Origin: Bacillota bacterium
Lineage (GTDB): Bacteria > Bacillota > Clostridia > Christensenellales > UMGS416
Length of the DNA: 46,533 nt
Reading direction: 5' to 3'
NCBI GenBank assembly: GCA_023410875.1
Contig: JAEYPH010000097.1
Location: 1-46,533 of the forward strand
In this document: piece by piece, positions 7,306 to 15,322 of the stretch
Layout: every line of letters begins with the position of its first letter
Position numbering within the stretch: the stretch's first letter is position 1
Translations under genes and position numbers: made by a program
Notes under the pieces: generated by a model
What the model saw: only the letters and a program-made list of their open reading frames with translations
Told to the model about the DNA's origin: nothing
Databases searched by the model: none

Positions 7306-8735
7306 TACAGTTTACGACCAACCAGAGCGCCTATACCAACGACATGGCCGACGTCGTGCGGCTGTTCTTCGGCATGGAGAAGCTGATGACCAAGCCCGAA
7401 GACGGGGAGCCAGACACGGTGATCACCCATGCTTTCGCCGAGGAGGGCGGGGAATGGGTGCAGCGCTGCGACATCACCTCTGGCGGTCGAACCCTGAGCC
7501 GGGAGGACCGCGCGCCCGCCGTCGTGACCGGCGACGCGCTGCTGCGGGAGCGCCTGGCCAAGCGACGGGCCAAGCTGTGCCTGTACGCCTTGCTCAAGGC
7601 CTTCACCGGCGTGCGCCCGCCGTGGGGGTCGCTGACCGGTATACGGCCCACCAAGGTGGCCCGGCAGCTCATAGACGAGGGCTGCGCACCCGACGCCGTG
7701 GCGGCCGAGCTCACCCGCGTGTTCGATGTGACGCCGCCCAAGGCCGCACTGGTCGCCGACATCCTGCGGGCCCAGCGGGGCATCTGGCGCTGGGGGGATC
7801 GGGAGCACTTCGACGCCTACATCGCGATACCGTTCTGCCGCACCCGGTGCCTGTATTGCTCGTTCTATTCCTCTGCCGCCAAGCCCGCGCTGGTGGAGCA
7901 ATACCTGGAAGCGCTGCGCCGGGAGATCGGGATTCGGGGCCGGGAGATGGCTGAGGCGGGCCGCGCGTGCCGGGCGCTGTATGTGGGCGGCGGCACGCCC
8001 ATCGCGCTGACGACCGAGCAGCTGCAGCGGGTGCTGGGCTGGGCGCGGGAGGCATTCCCCGGGGAATATGAGCTGACCGTGGAGGCCGGCCGGCCGGACT
8101 GCGTGCAGCCGGACACGATGCCGATGCTGCATTCCATGGGCGTGGGGCGCATCAGCATCAATCCGCAGACGATGAACGACGACACCTTGGCGGTCATAGG
8201 ACGGGGGCACACCGCGGCAGACGTCTTGCGCGCCTACGAACTGGCCCGGCAGGCGGGCATCGGGCAGATCAACATGGATTTGATCGTGGGCCTACCTGGA
8301 GAGACGCCGGGGCATGTGGAGCGCACGTTGGCTGCCCTGGCGCCGCTGGACATGGACAACCTGACCGTGCATACGCTGGCGATCAAGCATTCCTCGCGGC
8401 TCAATGAGAAGCTGGGGGAGTATCCGTTGCCATCGGACGCCGAGGCCACGGCCATGCTGGATTTGTGCCATGATTTTGCGCAGGGCAGGGGGATGCAGCC
8501 CTATTACATGTATCGGCAGAAGTATATGCGGGGGAATTTGGAGAATGTGGGGTATGCGCTGCCGGGGACGGAGTGCATATACAATATTGACATGATGGAG
8601 GAGACCCACGACATCGTGGCCATGGGGGCCGGGGCGGTCAGCAAGAGGATGTATTACGAGGAGAATCGGCACGAACGGGTGCCGAATAAGAAGGATGTAG
8701 GTACTTATTTAATTACCACTAAATTAACATTCTAA
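7302..8735 (+). CDS. hemZ: HemZ-type coproporphyrinogen dehydrogenase-like radical SAM protein, 3' end altered
   Basis: The ATG at 7302 overlaps the previous stop. A longer upstream frame exists but would run through the MBL gene. The 477-residue product has a HemZ-like N-terminal region (GVRPPWGSLTGIRPTK), then a radical SAM core with the 4Fe-4S cysteines in PFCRTRCLYCSF, GGGTP and INMDLIVGLPGETP. The C-terminal HemN-like segment reads YYMYRQKYMRGNLENVGYA. The family acts on coproporphyrinogen III or related heme substrates. The last residues (GTYLITTKLTF) are AT-rich in codon use and depart from the expected tail after KDVGTYL. The foreign island begins here, and about 12-20 native residues seem replaced. 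The stop codon overlaps the end of the convergent HEPN gene. Confidence 0.9.
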   Translation: MIQFTTNQSAYTNDMADVVRLFFGMEKLMTKPEDGEPDTVITHAFAEEGGEWVQRCDITSGGRTLSREDRAPAVVTGDALLRERLAKRRAKLCLYALLKAFTGVRPPWGSLTGIRPTKVARQLIDEGCAPDAVAAELTRVFDVTPPKAALVADILRAQRGIWRWGDREHFDAYIAIPFCRTRCLYCSFYSSAAKPALVEQYLEALRREIGIRGREMAEAGRACRALYVGGGTPIALTTEQLQRVLGWAREAFPGEYELTVEAGRPDCVQPDTMPMLHSMGVGRISINPQTMNDDTLAVIGRGHTAADVLRAYELARQAGIGQINMDLIVGLPGETPGHVERTLAALAPLDMDNLTVHTLAIKHSSRLNEKLGEYPLPSDAEATAMLDLCHDFAQGRGMQPYYMYRQKYMRGNLENVGYALPGTECIYNIDMMEETHDIVAMGAGAVSKRMYYEENRHERVPNKKDVGTYLITTKLTF

Positions 8736-9448
8736 TGATTGGCAGCACTTTTCAGAAAACTCTGTGTTGAAAAGCATACATATAAGTGTGCTTTGAGTTC
8801 CTTCATTAAATTTAACGTTTTATCTCTATACTCAATATAGCTGTTTTTTGAAGGGTACTTTATCATAACGCCATGAGCATAAGCATTTCTCTTATTCACT
8901 AACTCATCTATTGTATCCTGATACTGATCTACAATTTGGAAGTCAGCTTCAATTTGATAAAGAAGCTTCTTAAGTATATGTGACTTTAGGTTGGATTCAG
9001 TGTCAACTACACTATCGGAAATTTTAAGTTTACGGCTAGATAAATCCTCATACGATTGAACGAACTCTCTTCTTCTACCATATAGGTGAAGTTTGGTGTC
9101 ATCTGAAAGAGCTCTCTCTCCCAAGATAACAGGTTTATAGTTACCATCAGATAATTTTTGAAATTCCTTATATAAGCATGATGCCATTAGCCCACCCTGG
9201 ACGTCCTTGCACTGTAAATCTAAATTATTGAGATAATCTATATAAATTAGCATAAGCTTCTTACAATAACCTTCAAAATGTGAATATAGCACGATTATTA
9301 AAGACTTGAGATATATACCTAAAGTATCTTCATCATCTTCTTTTATAGATAATAAAAGGCTCTCTAGCTTAAGAATCTCATTGATCCTAACAGCCAGCTC
9401 CTTTTCAAATTCCTGATTCAATTCTTGACAAATTTCGTCAAAGCTCAT
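8732..9448 (-). CDS. HEPN-domain protein (MAE_28990/MAE_18760-like), putative RNase effector
   Basis: 238 residues, third gene of the AT-rich minus-strand operon. A first helical part contains LIIVLYSHFEGYCKK (about residues 50-64), which resembles the LYxxxEGY segment of MAE_28990-type HEPN proteins. The second part carries the catalytic-type HEPN motif RNAYAH (R187 and H192, RX4H), preceded by a polar helix DELVNK. HEPN proteins of this type are usually metal-independent RNases in toxin, abortive-infection or restriction contexts. No membrane segment or other domain is visible. The start ATG overlaps the stop of the DUF262 gene by 4 nt, so translation is coupled. The function as an RNA-targeting effector is inferred from family and context. 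Confidence 0.8.
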   Translation of the reverse strand: MSFDEICQELNQEFEKELAVRINEILKLESLLLSIKEDDEDTLGIYLKSLIIVLYSHFEGYCKKLMLIYIDYLNNLDLQCKDVQGGLMASCLYKEFQKLSDGNYKPVILGERALSDDTKLHLYGRRREFVQSYEDLSSRKLKISDSVVDTESNLKSHILKKLLYQIEADFQIVDQYQDTIDELVNKRNAYAHGVMIKYPSKNSYIEYRDKTLNLMKELKAHLYVCFSTQSFLKSAANH

Positions 9449-10632
9449 AGTAATTCGCTTAGCTTAGTTCGAACGATATTATATCTCGACATAAATACGC
9501 CAACAGAGTTTTTGCCACCACCAATAGTAGCTTGCCGAAAATCGGATATTCTTTTTATTTCAATTAATTTACTTTTTAGTTTATCGATTTCTATAGAGCC
9601 GTCAGCAACTTCATTGATAATTGCTTGAAGGCCTGTAGTTATAGCTTCATAAAAATATACATTGAAACCAGTGAAATTGTCAGAGTTGTTCCTATTGGCA
9701 GAAAAAATCTGTCTACCTAAACAACGATTTAGTATATCAAAAGTTACTCTGAAACATTTTTCTTCTTCTTCATAATTAAATATTGGTGCTTTTTTCGAAT
9801 CAGCAAGAGATACTTTTTCCATATACGTTGTCATAAATGCTCCTACATCATGACTAAAACTTGCCTGATCATTTTTAAAAGAAAAGAAACGCAACACGAG
9901 TTCTTCTGCAAATTTCTTTTGTTTTTTTGCAATACTTATATATTCAATAGTTGCTTGGAAATTTGCATCTGAACTAAGCGAATTTATATAATTGATAAAT
10001 TTGTTATCAATTAATCGTATTGTGCAGTTGCGGAGTTCTTGGGGTTCAAGTTTTTCGCCACCAGTATTAAGTCGTTTAAACATATGATATTTTAACTCTG
10101 GATTTATACCTTTTCTTAGTATTTCCATTCTAACGTAACTTCTTTTTAGCTTAATTTTTAGCGCAGCACTTAGGTTTGAGTATTTCAAACCATTAAGACT
10201 TTCAATAATATCACAACCTGCAAGGTCAAATTCATTGATACTTATGTCTTTATTATCTTCATCACCGTAATCAAAAACTTCCTCATCGGATTCGGAAGAT
10301 GAAGTCATATTTAGCGATTGTTCAATTTGCTTAAGTATTCCAATATAATTGAGGTATGAAGAAATACGTTGCAGACCATCGATTAATTCATAAACACCAT
10401 TGTCCAGTTCAATAACATATATAGGGGGGATGGGCATCTCCATTAATAAAGACTCTATGAACCTCGACTGTTTTGTAGTATCCCATCTAAATGTACGCTG
10501 ATAGTCAGGGTTTATAATCAACTCACCGTTTTCATACATATCAGCTAATTCATTAAATGAAATATCTAAAGATGTAATCTTAAGTTCTTTGATTTTTTGC
10601 TCGATTTCGTTAGTAACAGCTAAGCTATCCAT
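9445..10632 (-). CDS. DUF262 (GmrS/ParB-like) domain protein without a C-terminal HNH domain
   Basis: 395 residues. The N-terminal DUF262 fold is recognised by NPDYQRTFRW (41-50), ELIDGLQRI (82-90, the DGxQR motif) and FKRLNTGGEKL (185-195). An acidic low-complexity insert, rich in Ser/Asp/Glu, occupies about 110-135. In GmrSD, BrxU and SspE this domain binds or hydrolyses NTPs and senses DNA modification, and it is usually fused to a DUF1524 HNH nuclease. Here the C-terminal half (200-395) shows no HNH-type motif, so the nuclease activity would have to come from another subunit, plausibly the neighbouring HEPN protein (inference). It begins 2 nt after the methyltransferase stop codon. Confidence 0.8.
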   Translation of the reverse strand: MDSLAVTNEIEQKIKELKITSLDISFNELADMYENGELIINPDYQRTFRWDTTKQSRFIESLLMEMPIPPIYVIELDNGVYELIDGLQRISSYLNYIGILKQIEQSLNMTSSSESDEEVFDYGDEDNKDISINEFDLAGCDIIESLNGLKYSNLSAALKIKLKRSYVRMEILRKGINPELKYHMFKRLNTGGEKLEPQELRNCTIRLIDNKFINYINSLSSDANFQATIEYISIAKKQKKFAEELVLRFFSFKNDQASFSHDVGAFMTTYMEKVSLADSKKAPIFNYEEEEKCFRVTFDILNRCLGRQIFSANRNNSDNFTGFNVYFYEAITTGLQAIINEVADGSIEIDKLKSKLIEIKRISDFRQATIGGGKNSVGVFMSRYNIVRTKLSELL

Positions 10633-10634
10633 GT

Positions 10635-11900
10635 TTACACCTTCCGGAAGTCTAGAATTGACTCAATGTACTTTTTTTGCTTGTTTTTTATGGACATTTT
10701 TGGATTTAGATAACTCATTGTATTCTTAACGTGAACCATATTGCTCTTTTCCAAAGCAAATCCGCTAGATAGAAACAGTTCCTCCATTATTGAGCTCATG
10801 TCTATATGAATATCTTTGAACCAAGAATCTTGAACAACAATAATCGCTTTACAGTCTTTGCCTAATACTCTGTATAGTTCCTTTGCTGATCTTAACATAC
10901 TTATAAAATACTGACAATATGTCTTATAATAGTATGTACTGGCAGCCTTTGAACTGTGTATTGAGATATTATTTAGTATATCTATGCATTTGTTGGGTAG
11001 TATAACCTCGTCATCTAAAATACCGTTTTCAGTTATTGTTGGTGTGCCAATCATGCTTTTTCGTAACTGAATAAAACGCTTACCGCTAATTCCTAATAAA
11101 GCGAGTTCAACAATAGTATAAACGGCATAGTCAATTCTAGTGCAGTAAGGGGGTGAAGTTAAGACCAAGTCCACACTGTCATTCGCAAGTAAAAGGTTGG
11201 TCGAATCACCTAAACTAATTATGCTAGTGTTTCTTTCCATATCAGTAGACAAATACGGAGCTTCCTCAATAATGCTTATTAGTAAATCTAGTAAGGCAGA
11301 ATAAGTAATATCCTTTTTCTGTTCTTCCCGTATTTTGGATTTAACCCATGTAGGGTTTGTACCAACAAAATCTTTAGTTACGGCCTTCATTAATTTGAAG
11401 AAACAGACATAAAGAAAACACTGTTTCGGTGTTAAAGATGAAATATCTTCTAATTCAGATATATACTTGACCTTTTTGCTTTCAAAAAAATCATCGAAAA
11501 TTATTCGTTCAAGCATACGAATTTTTTTAACTGAATCTGGGAGGAACCAAAGATTTAGAGGATCAGAACTGTCACCCTCTACTTGAACTCTCTTTGTTTT
11601 GGCTAGATTCTCGATATCTTTAATCCTAAGACTATCTTTATTATATAATTTTGCTTTTGCAATAATGACCATAACTGGATTTATATCAAATCCATAGTTT
11701 TTTATGCCTAAGACTGTAGATACTAAAGTGGTTGTACCGCTTCCATTCCAAGGATCGAGCACTACAGCGTTCTGATTTTTCACATAGGTTTCAAGTTGAT
11801 CTTTCACAAAAAAATCAGAAAAACCAGCATAATAATTATATATTCCGTTTACAATATATGCATGGTTCTTCTTACGCTTCGGAGAATTGTTTAAAATCAT
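10635..11900 (-). CDS. DNA methyltransferase (amino-MTase, SAM-dependent) of the island
   Basis: 421 residues, first gene of the island operon. Motif I, DPWNGSGTT (49-57), binds S-adenosylmethionine. FDINP (71-75) is the acidic motif II strand. Motif IV is TSPPY (248-252), the catalytic segment of N4-cytosine or N6-adenine methyltransferases. About 190 residues lie between motif I and motif IV, where a target-recognition region would fit. This order (I before IV) is alpha- or gamma-like, even though SPPY is more often seen in N4-cytosine enzymes, so the methylated base cannot be called. Strongly AT-rich codon use contrasts with flanking genes, indicating transfer. It probably marks host DNA for the downstream DUF262/HEPN pair. 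Confidence 0.85.
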   Translation of the reverse strand: MILNNSPKRKKNHAYIVNGIYNYYAGFSDFFVKDQLETYVKNQNAVVLDPWNGSGTTTLVSTVLGIKNYGFDINPVMVIIAKAKLYNKDSLRIKDIENLAKTKRVQVEGDSSDPLNLWFLPDSVKKIRMLERIIFDDFFESKKVKYISELEDISSLTPKQCFLYVCFFKLMKAVTKDFVGTNPTWVKSKIREEQKKDITYSALLDLLISIIEEAPYLSTDMERNTSIISLGDSTNLLLANDSVDLVLTSPPYCTRIDYAVYTIVELALLGISGKRFIQLRKSMIGTPTITENGILDDEVILPNKCIDILNNISIHSSKAASTYYYKTYCQYFISMLRSAKELYRVLGKDCKAIIVVQDSWFKDIHIDMSSIMEELFLSSGFALEKSNMVHVKNTMSYLNPKMSIKNKQKKYIESILDFRKV

Positions 11901-11932
11901 AATTTATCTCGTGTTCTATATTTGTATGAGTA

Positions 11933-11961
11933 ATTATAGTAAAAAAAAGGCTACATGAAAA
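11933..11961 (-). promoter_or_regulatory. promoter of the methyltransferase-DUF262-HEPN operon
   Basis: On the minus strand there is a -35-like TTTTCA (11961-11956), a 17-nt spacer and a perfect TATAAT (11938-11933), about 33 nt before the methyltransferase ATG. It lies in the AT-rich flank, inside the island. Confidence 0.6.
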
Positions 11962-12034
11962 TAGCACCTATCTAACATTATTTGCATGCCACTCCTCGCA
12001 GTGCTAAATCTCCTCCATCACTGCATTCCACTTC

Positions 12035-12063
12035 TTGCCCCCATGTTAAAAATATGTTAGAAT
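12035..12063 (+). promoter_or_regulatory. promoter of the cggR glycolytic operon
   Basis: TTGCCC (12035-12040), a 17-nt spacer and TAGAAT (12058-12063) make a good vegetative-type promoter. It lies about 80 nt before cggR and immediately upstream of the operator-like sequence. Confidence 0.65.
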
Positions 12064-12065
12064 CC

Positions 12066-12128
12066 CAGTGGGACGAAAAAGCAACGATGGACAAGAACTG
12101 TCCCGCATCCCACTTCCATTCGTCCCAC
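12066..12128 (+). promoter_or_regulatory. CggR-type operator region
   Basis: GGAC-AAGAAC-TGTCC (12089-12103) matches the GGGAC-N6-TGTCC half-site known for B. subtilis CggR. It lies just downstream of the predicted promoter, where the tetrameric repressor blocks transcription. It is flanked by an additional inverted pair, GTGGGACGAA (12069-12078) and TTCGTCCCAC (12119-12128). Binding by the adjacent cggR product (autoregulation) is inferred. Confidence 0.6.
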
Positions 12129-12142
12129 CGAGGTTTGTTGTT

Positions 12143-13174
12143 ATGAACACCCTCCTCTCCCAATTCCGCCGCCTGGTGCCCGAAATGGTGGACGCTGCGC
12201 GGACGCGCTTTGAAATACTGGAAGCCGTGGCGCTGATGGCCCCCGTGGGCCGCAGAGCCCTTTCGGCGCATCTGGACCTTCCGGAGCGCGCCGTGAGGGG
12301 AGAGGCCGACCGCCTGCGGGACCTGAACCTGATCACCTTCGCCCCCGACGGCATGCACCTGAGCGAAGAGGGCGAGAACGTGCTGCGCGAACTGCGCGCC
12401 GGCCTGGACCAGCTCTTCGCCGAGCCTCTGGCCGAGCGCATCCGCACGGAGCTGGGCATCCCCAGCGTCATGGTCGTCAGCGGCGACACCGCCGCCGACG
12501 AGGTCAGCTCCCGCGCGCTGTACCGCAAAACCATGCAATACCTGAGCCTGATCCTGCGCGACGGCATGACATTGGCCGTCATGGGCGGCTCCACGATGGC
12601 CGGCGTGGCCGCGCAGGCCCATTCCGGCGGCAAGGGGCTGCCCAGCCTGATGGTCGTGCCCGCCCGGGGTGGCCTGGGGGAAGAGATGGAAGTGCAGGCC
12701 AACACCGTGGCCGCCCGCATGGCTCGGGGCCTGGGCGCGCGGCACCGGCTGCTGCACTGGCCCGACGACATGCCCACGGAATCGCGCCCCGCCATCAGCG
12801 ACGGTCGCCTGGGCGAATGGCTGGAGACCGTGCGGCGCGGCGACGTGCTGATGTACGGCATCGGCCGCTTTGACGAGATGGCCCGCCGGCGCAACCTGCC
12901 GCCGGACGTCGTGGCCCGCATACGGGCACGGGGAGCCGTGGCCGAGGCGCTGGGCTGCTATTTTGACCGCAAGGGCGCGGTGACCTACGCCGCCAGCGGC
13001 CTGGGGCTGGAGTTGGAAAGCCTGATGGGCATCCCCCGGCGGGTGGCCGTGGCCGGCGGGGCCGCCAAGGCCGAGGCCGTGCTGGCCGTGGCCCGGGGCA
13101 GCCGGCCCACCGCGCTTATTTTGGACGAGGCCGTGGCCGCCGGCATCTGCGTGCTGCTGGATTCCCAGCAATAA
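12143..13174 (+). CDS. cggR: CggR-like central glycolytic gene regulator (SorC/DeoR family)
   Basis: 343 residues from ATG 12143, which has GAGG 9 nt upstream. A longer GTG-started frame would begin inside the operator and is rejected. The N-terminal region (MNTLLSQFRRLVPEMVDAAR, then a winged helix to about residue 80) binds DNA. The remainder is the sugar-phosphate-binding SorC-type domain (MAVMGGSTMAG-like segment near 150, SGLGLELESLMGIP near 290). In Bacillus, CggR represses gapA-pgk-tpiA-pgm-eno and is released by fructose-1,6-bisphosphate. Here it heads pgk-tpiA-gpmI directly. The gapA gene normally next to it is absent from this position. Confidence 0.88.
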   Translation: MNTLLSQFRRLVPEMVDAARTRFEILEAVALMAPVGRRALSAHLDLPERAVRGEADRLRDLNLITFAPDGMHLSEEGENVLRELRAGLDQLFAEPLAERIRTELGIPSVMVVSGDTAADEVSSRALYRKTMQYLSLILRDGMTLAVMGGSTMAGVAAQAHSGGKGLPSLMVVPARGGLGEEMEVQANTVAARMARGLGARHRLLHWPDDMPTESRPAISDGRLGEWLETVRRGDVLMYGIGRFDEMARRRNLPPDVVARIRARGAVAEALGCYFDRKGAVTYAASGLGLELESLMGIPRRVAVAGGAAKAEAVLAVARGSRPTALILDEAVAAGICVLLDSQQ

Positions 13175-13249
13175 TCTGGATTCTTGTCAATAAATAGGGT
13201 ATCATTAACAACAGGTTCGCCTGTTAGATTGCATAAGGAGAGTACGATC

Positions 13250-14440
13250 ATGGCGCTCAACAAGAAGACCATCCAGGACATCGACGTCAAGGGCAAGAAG
13301 GTTCTGGCCCGTGTGGACTTCAACGTTCCGCAGAACGACAAAGGCGAGATCACCGATGACAACCGCATCCGCGCGGCGATTCCCACCATTCAGTATCTGC
13401 TGGATAACGGCGCTAAGCTGATCCTGTGCACACATCTGGGCCGCCCCAAGGCCAAGGTGGAGCCCGAGTTCACCTTGAAGCCCTGCGCCCAGCGCCTTTC
13501 CGAACTGCTGGGTAAGGAAGTCAAGCTGGCCGCCGATGTCGTGGGCCCCAGCGCCAAGGCTTTGGCCGACAGCCTCAAGGAAGGCGAAGTGGGCATGCTG
13601 GAGAACGTGCGCTTTGAAGCCGGCGAGGAGAAGAACGACCCCGAGCTTTCCAAGCAGTTCGCCGCTCTGGCCGAGATCTATGTCAACGACGCCTTCGGCA
13701 CCGCCCACCGCGCCCATGCCTCCACGGCCGGCGTGGCCGCCCATCTGCCGGCGGTGGCGGGCTTCCTGATGAAGAAAGAAATCGAAATCATGGGCGGCGC
13801 GCTGGAAGAGCCCGAGCGCCCCTTCGTGGCTATACTGGGCGGCGCCAAGGTTAAGGACAAGATCGGCGTCATCTCCCACCTGCTGGACAAGGTGGACACC
13901 CTGATCATCGGCGGCGGCATGGCGTACACGTTCCAGAAGGCTCTGGGCGGCACCATTGGCAAGTCCTTGCTGGATGAGAGCCGCATCGAGTACACCAAGG
14001 AAGTCATGGCCATGGCCGAAAAGAAGGGCGTTAAACTGATGCTGCCCATCGACAACGAGGCCACTCAGGAGTTCAGCAATGACGGCCTGCGCGCCACGTT
14101 CCACAGCCGCGAGATCCCCGACGGCTGGGAGGGCATGGACATCGGCCCCGAGACCCAGGAGATGTTCGTCGAGGAGATCAAGAAGGCCCGCACCGTCATT
14201 TGGAACGGCCCCATGGGCGTGTTCGAGTTCTCCCACTTCGCCCAGGGTTCCCGCGTGGTCGCCCAGGCCATGGCCAACAGCTCCGGCGTCACCATCGTCG
14301 GCGGCGGCGACACGGCGGCGGCGGTGGAAGTCTTCGGCCTGGCCGACCGCATGACCCATGTGTCCACCGGCGGCGGCGCTTCTCTGGAATTCCTGGAGGG
14401 CCGCGAGCTGCCCGGCGTGGCGGCGCTCAACAACAAGTAA
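13250..14440 (+). CDS. pgk: phosphoglycerate kinase
   Basis: 396 residues from ATG 13250 (AAGGAG 9 nt upstream; the in-frame upstream extension has no family similarity). Standard PGK landmarks are RVDFNVP near the N-terminus, HLGRPK, the GGAKVKDKIGV segment, the GGGDTAAAV nucleotide-binding loop and the C-terminal STGGGASLEFLEG. It converts 1,3-bisphosphoglycerate and ADP to 3-phosphoglycerate and ATP in the cytosol. It lies 75 nt after cggR and is followed, after a strong intercistronic hairpin, by tpiA. Confidence 0.98.
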   Translation: MALNKKTIQDIDVKGKKVLARVDFNVPQNDKGEITDDNRIRAAIPTIQYLLDNGAKLILCTHLGRPKAKVEPEFTLKPCAQRLSELLGKEVKLAADVVGPSAKALADSLKEGEVGMLENVRFEAGEEKNDPELSKQFAALAEIYVNDAFGTAHRAHASTAGVAAHLPAVAGFLMKKEIEIMGGALEEPERPFVAILGGAKVKDKIGVISHLLDKVDTLIIGGGMAYTFQKALGGTIGKSLLDESRIEYTKEVMAMAEKKGVKLMLPIDNEATQEFSNDGLRATFHSREIPDGWEGMDIGPETQEMFVEEIKKARTVIWNGPMGVFEFSHFAQGSRVVAQAMANSSGVTIVGGGDTAAAVEVFGLADRMTHVSTGGGASLEFLEGRELPGVAALNNK

Positions 14441-14448
14441 GAGAAACC

Positions 14449-14477
14449 AACCAGAGGGGGCAACGCCCCCTCTGGTT
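14449..14477 (+). terminator. perfect intercistronic hairpin between pgk and tpiA
   Basis: AACCAGAGGGGGC (14449-14461) pairs perfectly over 13 bp with GCCCCCTCTGGTT (14465-14477), loop AAC, followed by TAATAAT rather than a T run. Between two genes of one pathway it could be a partial terminator or an RNA stability/processing element that sets pgk and tpiA levels apart. Confidence 0.6.
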
Positions 14478-14531
14478 TAATAATCGCCAAGGCGCAGCGT
14501 GCCGAAGGCGAAACGACGAAGGAGCAACCCC

Positions 14532-15314
14532 ATGCGCAAGCCGATTATTGCAGGCAATTGGAAAATGAACAAGACCCCCATAGAGGCCGCCGCCTTGGTC
14601 AGCGAGCTCACGCCGCTGGTGTGCGACGCCACGTGCACCGTGGTCGTGTGCCCGCCCTTCACGGCCCTGAGCGAGGTCGCTCAGGCCATCTCGTGCACCA
14701 ACATCCACCTGGGCGCGCAGAACATGCACTTCAAGGCCAGCGGGGCCTACACCGGCGAAATCAGCGCCGACATGCTCAAGGCCGTCGGCGTGGAATATGT
14801 GATCCTCGGCCACTCGGAGCGCCGGCAATACTTTGCCGAGACCGACGAGACCGTGAACCTGAAGACCCGCGCCGCGCTGGAAGCGGGGCTGGTGCCCATC
14901 GTGTGCGTCGGCGAATCGCTGGCCCAGCGCGAGCAGGGCGTTACCGCCGACGTGGTGCGCACCCAGACCCGCGCGGCGCTGCAGGGCCTGTCCGGCGCCC
15001 AGGTCGCCACCGTCGTCATCGCCTATGAGCCCATCTGGGCCATCGGCACCGGCAAAACCGCCACGTCCGCCGACGCCAACGAGGTGTGCGGCATCATCCG
15101 CAACACCGTGGAGCAGATGTTTGGCCGCGTCGTCGCCGAGGAGATCCGCATACAGTACGGCGGCAGCATGAACCCCGGCAACGCCGCCGAGCTCATGGCC
15201 CAGGAGCACATCGACGGCGGCCTGATCGGCGGCGCCAGCCTCAAGGCGCAGGATTTCACCGCTGTCGTGCTTTATGACGGTTCCCGCGAAGCGGAAACCC
15301 TGACCAGAGAATAG
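14532..15314 (+). CDS. tpiA: triosephosphate isomerase
   Basis: 260 residues from ATG 14532, preceded by AAGGAG; an upstream in-frame extension is non-homologous. Key motifs are AGNWKMNK with the catalytic Lys, GHSERR with the catalytic His (near 96), AYEPIWAIGTG with the catalytic Glu (near 168) and IQYGGSMNPGNA, the phosphate-binding loop. The enzyme interconverts dihydroxyacetone phosphate and glyceraldehyde 3-phosphate. It is co-directional with pgk and gpmI, with only 8 nt to the next start. Confidence 0.98.
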   Translation: MRKPIIAGNWKMNKTPIEAAALVSELTPLVCDATCTVVVCPPFTALSEVAQAISCTNIHLGAQNMHFKASGAYTGEISADMLKAVGVEYVILGHSERRQYFAETDETVNLKTRAALEAGLVPIVCVGESLAQREQGVTADVVRTQTRAALQGLSGAQVATVVIAYEPIWAIGTGKTATSADANEVCGIIRNTVEQMFGRVVAEEIRIQYGGSMNPGNAAELMAQEHIDGGLIGGASLKAQDFTAVVLYDGSREAETLTRE

Positions 15315-15322
15315 GTGTGAAC

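Noticed and set aside
12068..12142. Upstream-extended GTG start for cggR
   Set aside because: It would begin inside the operator and lacks a ribosome binding site. ATG 12143 has GAGG at 9 nt and matches the family N-terminus.
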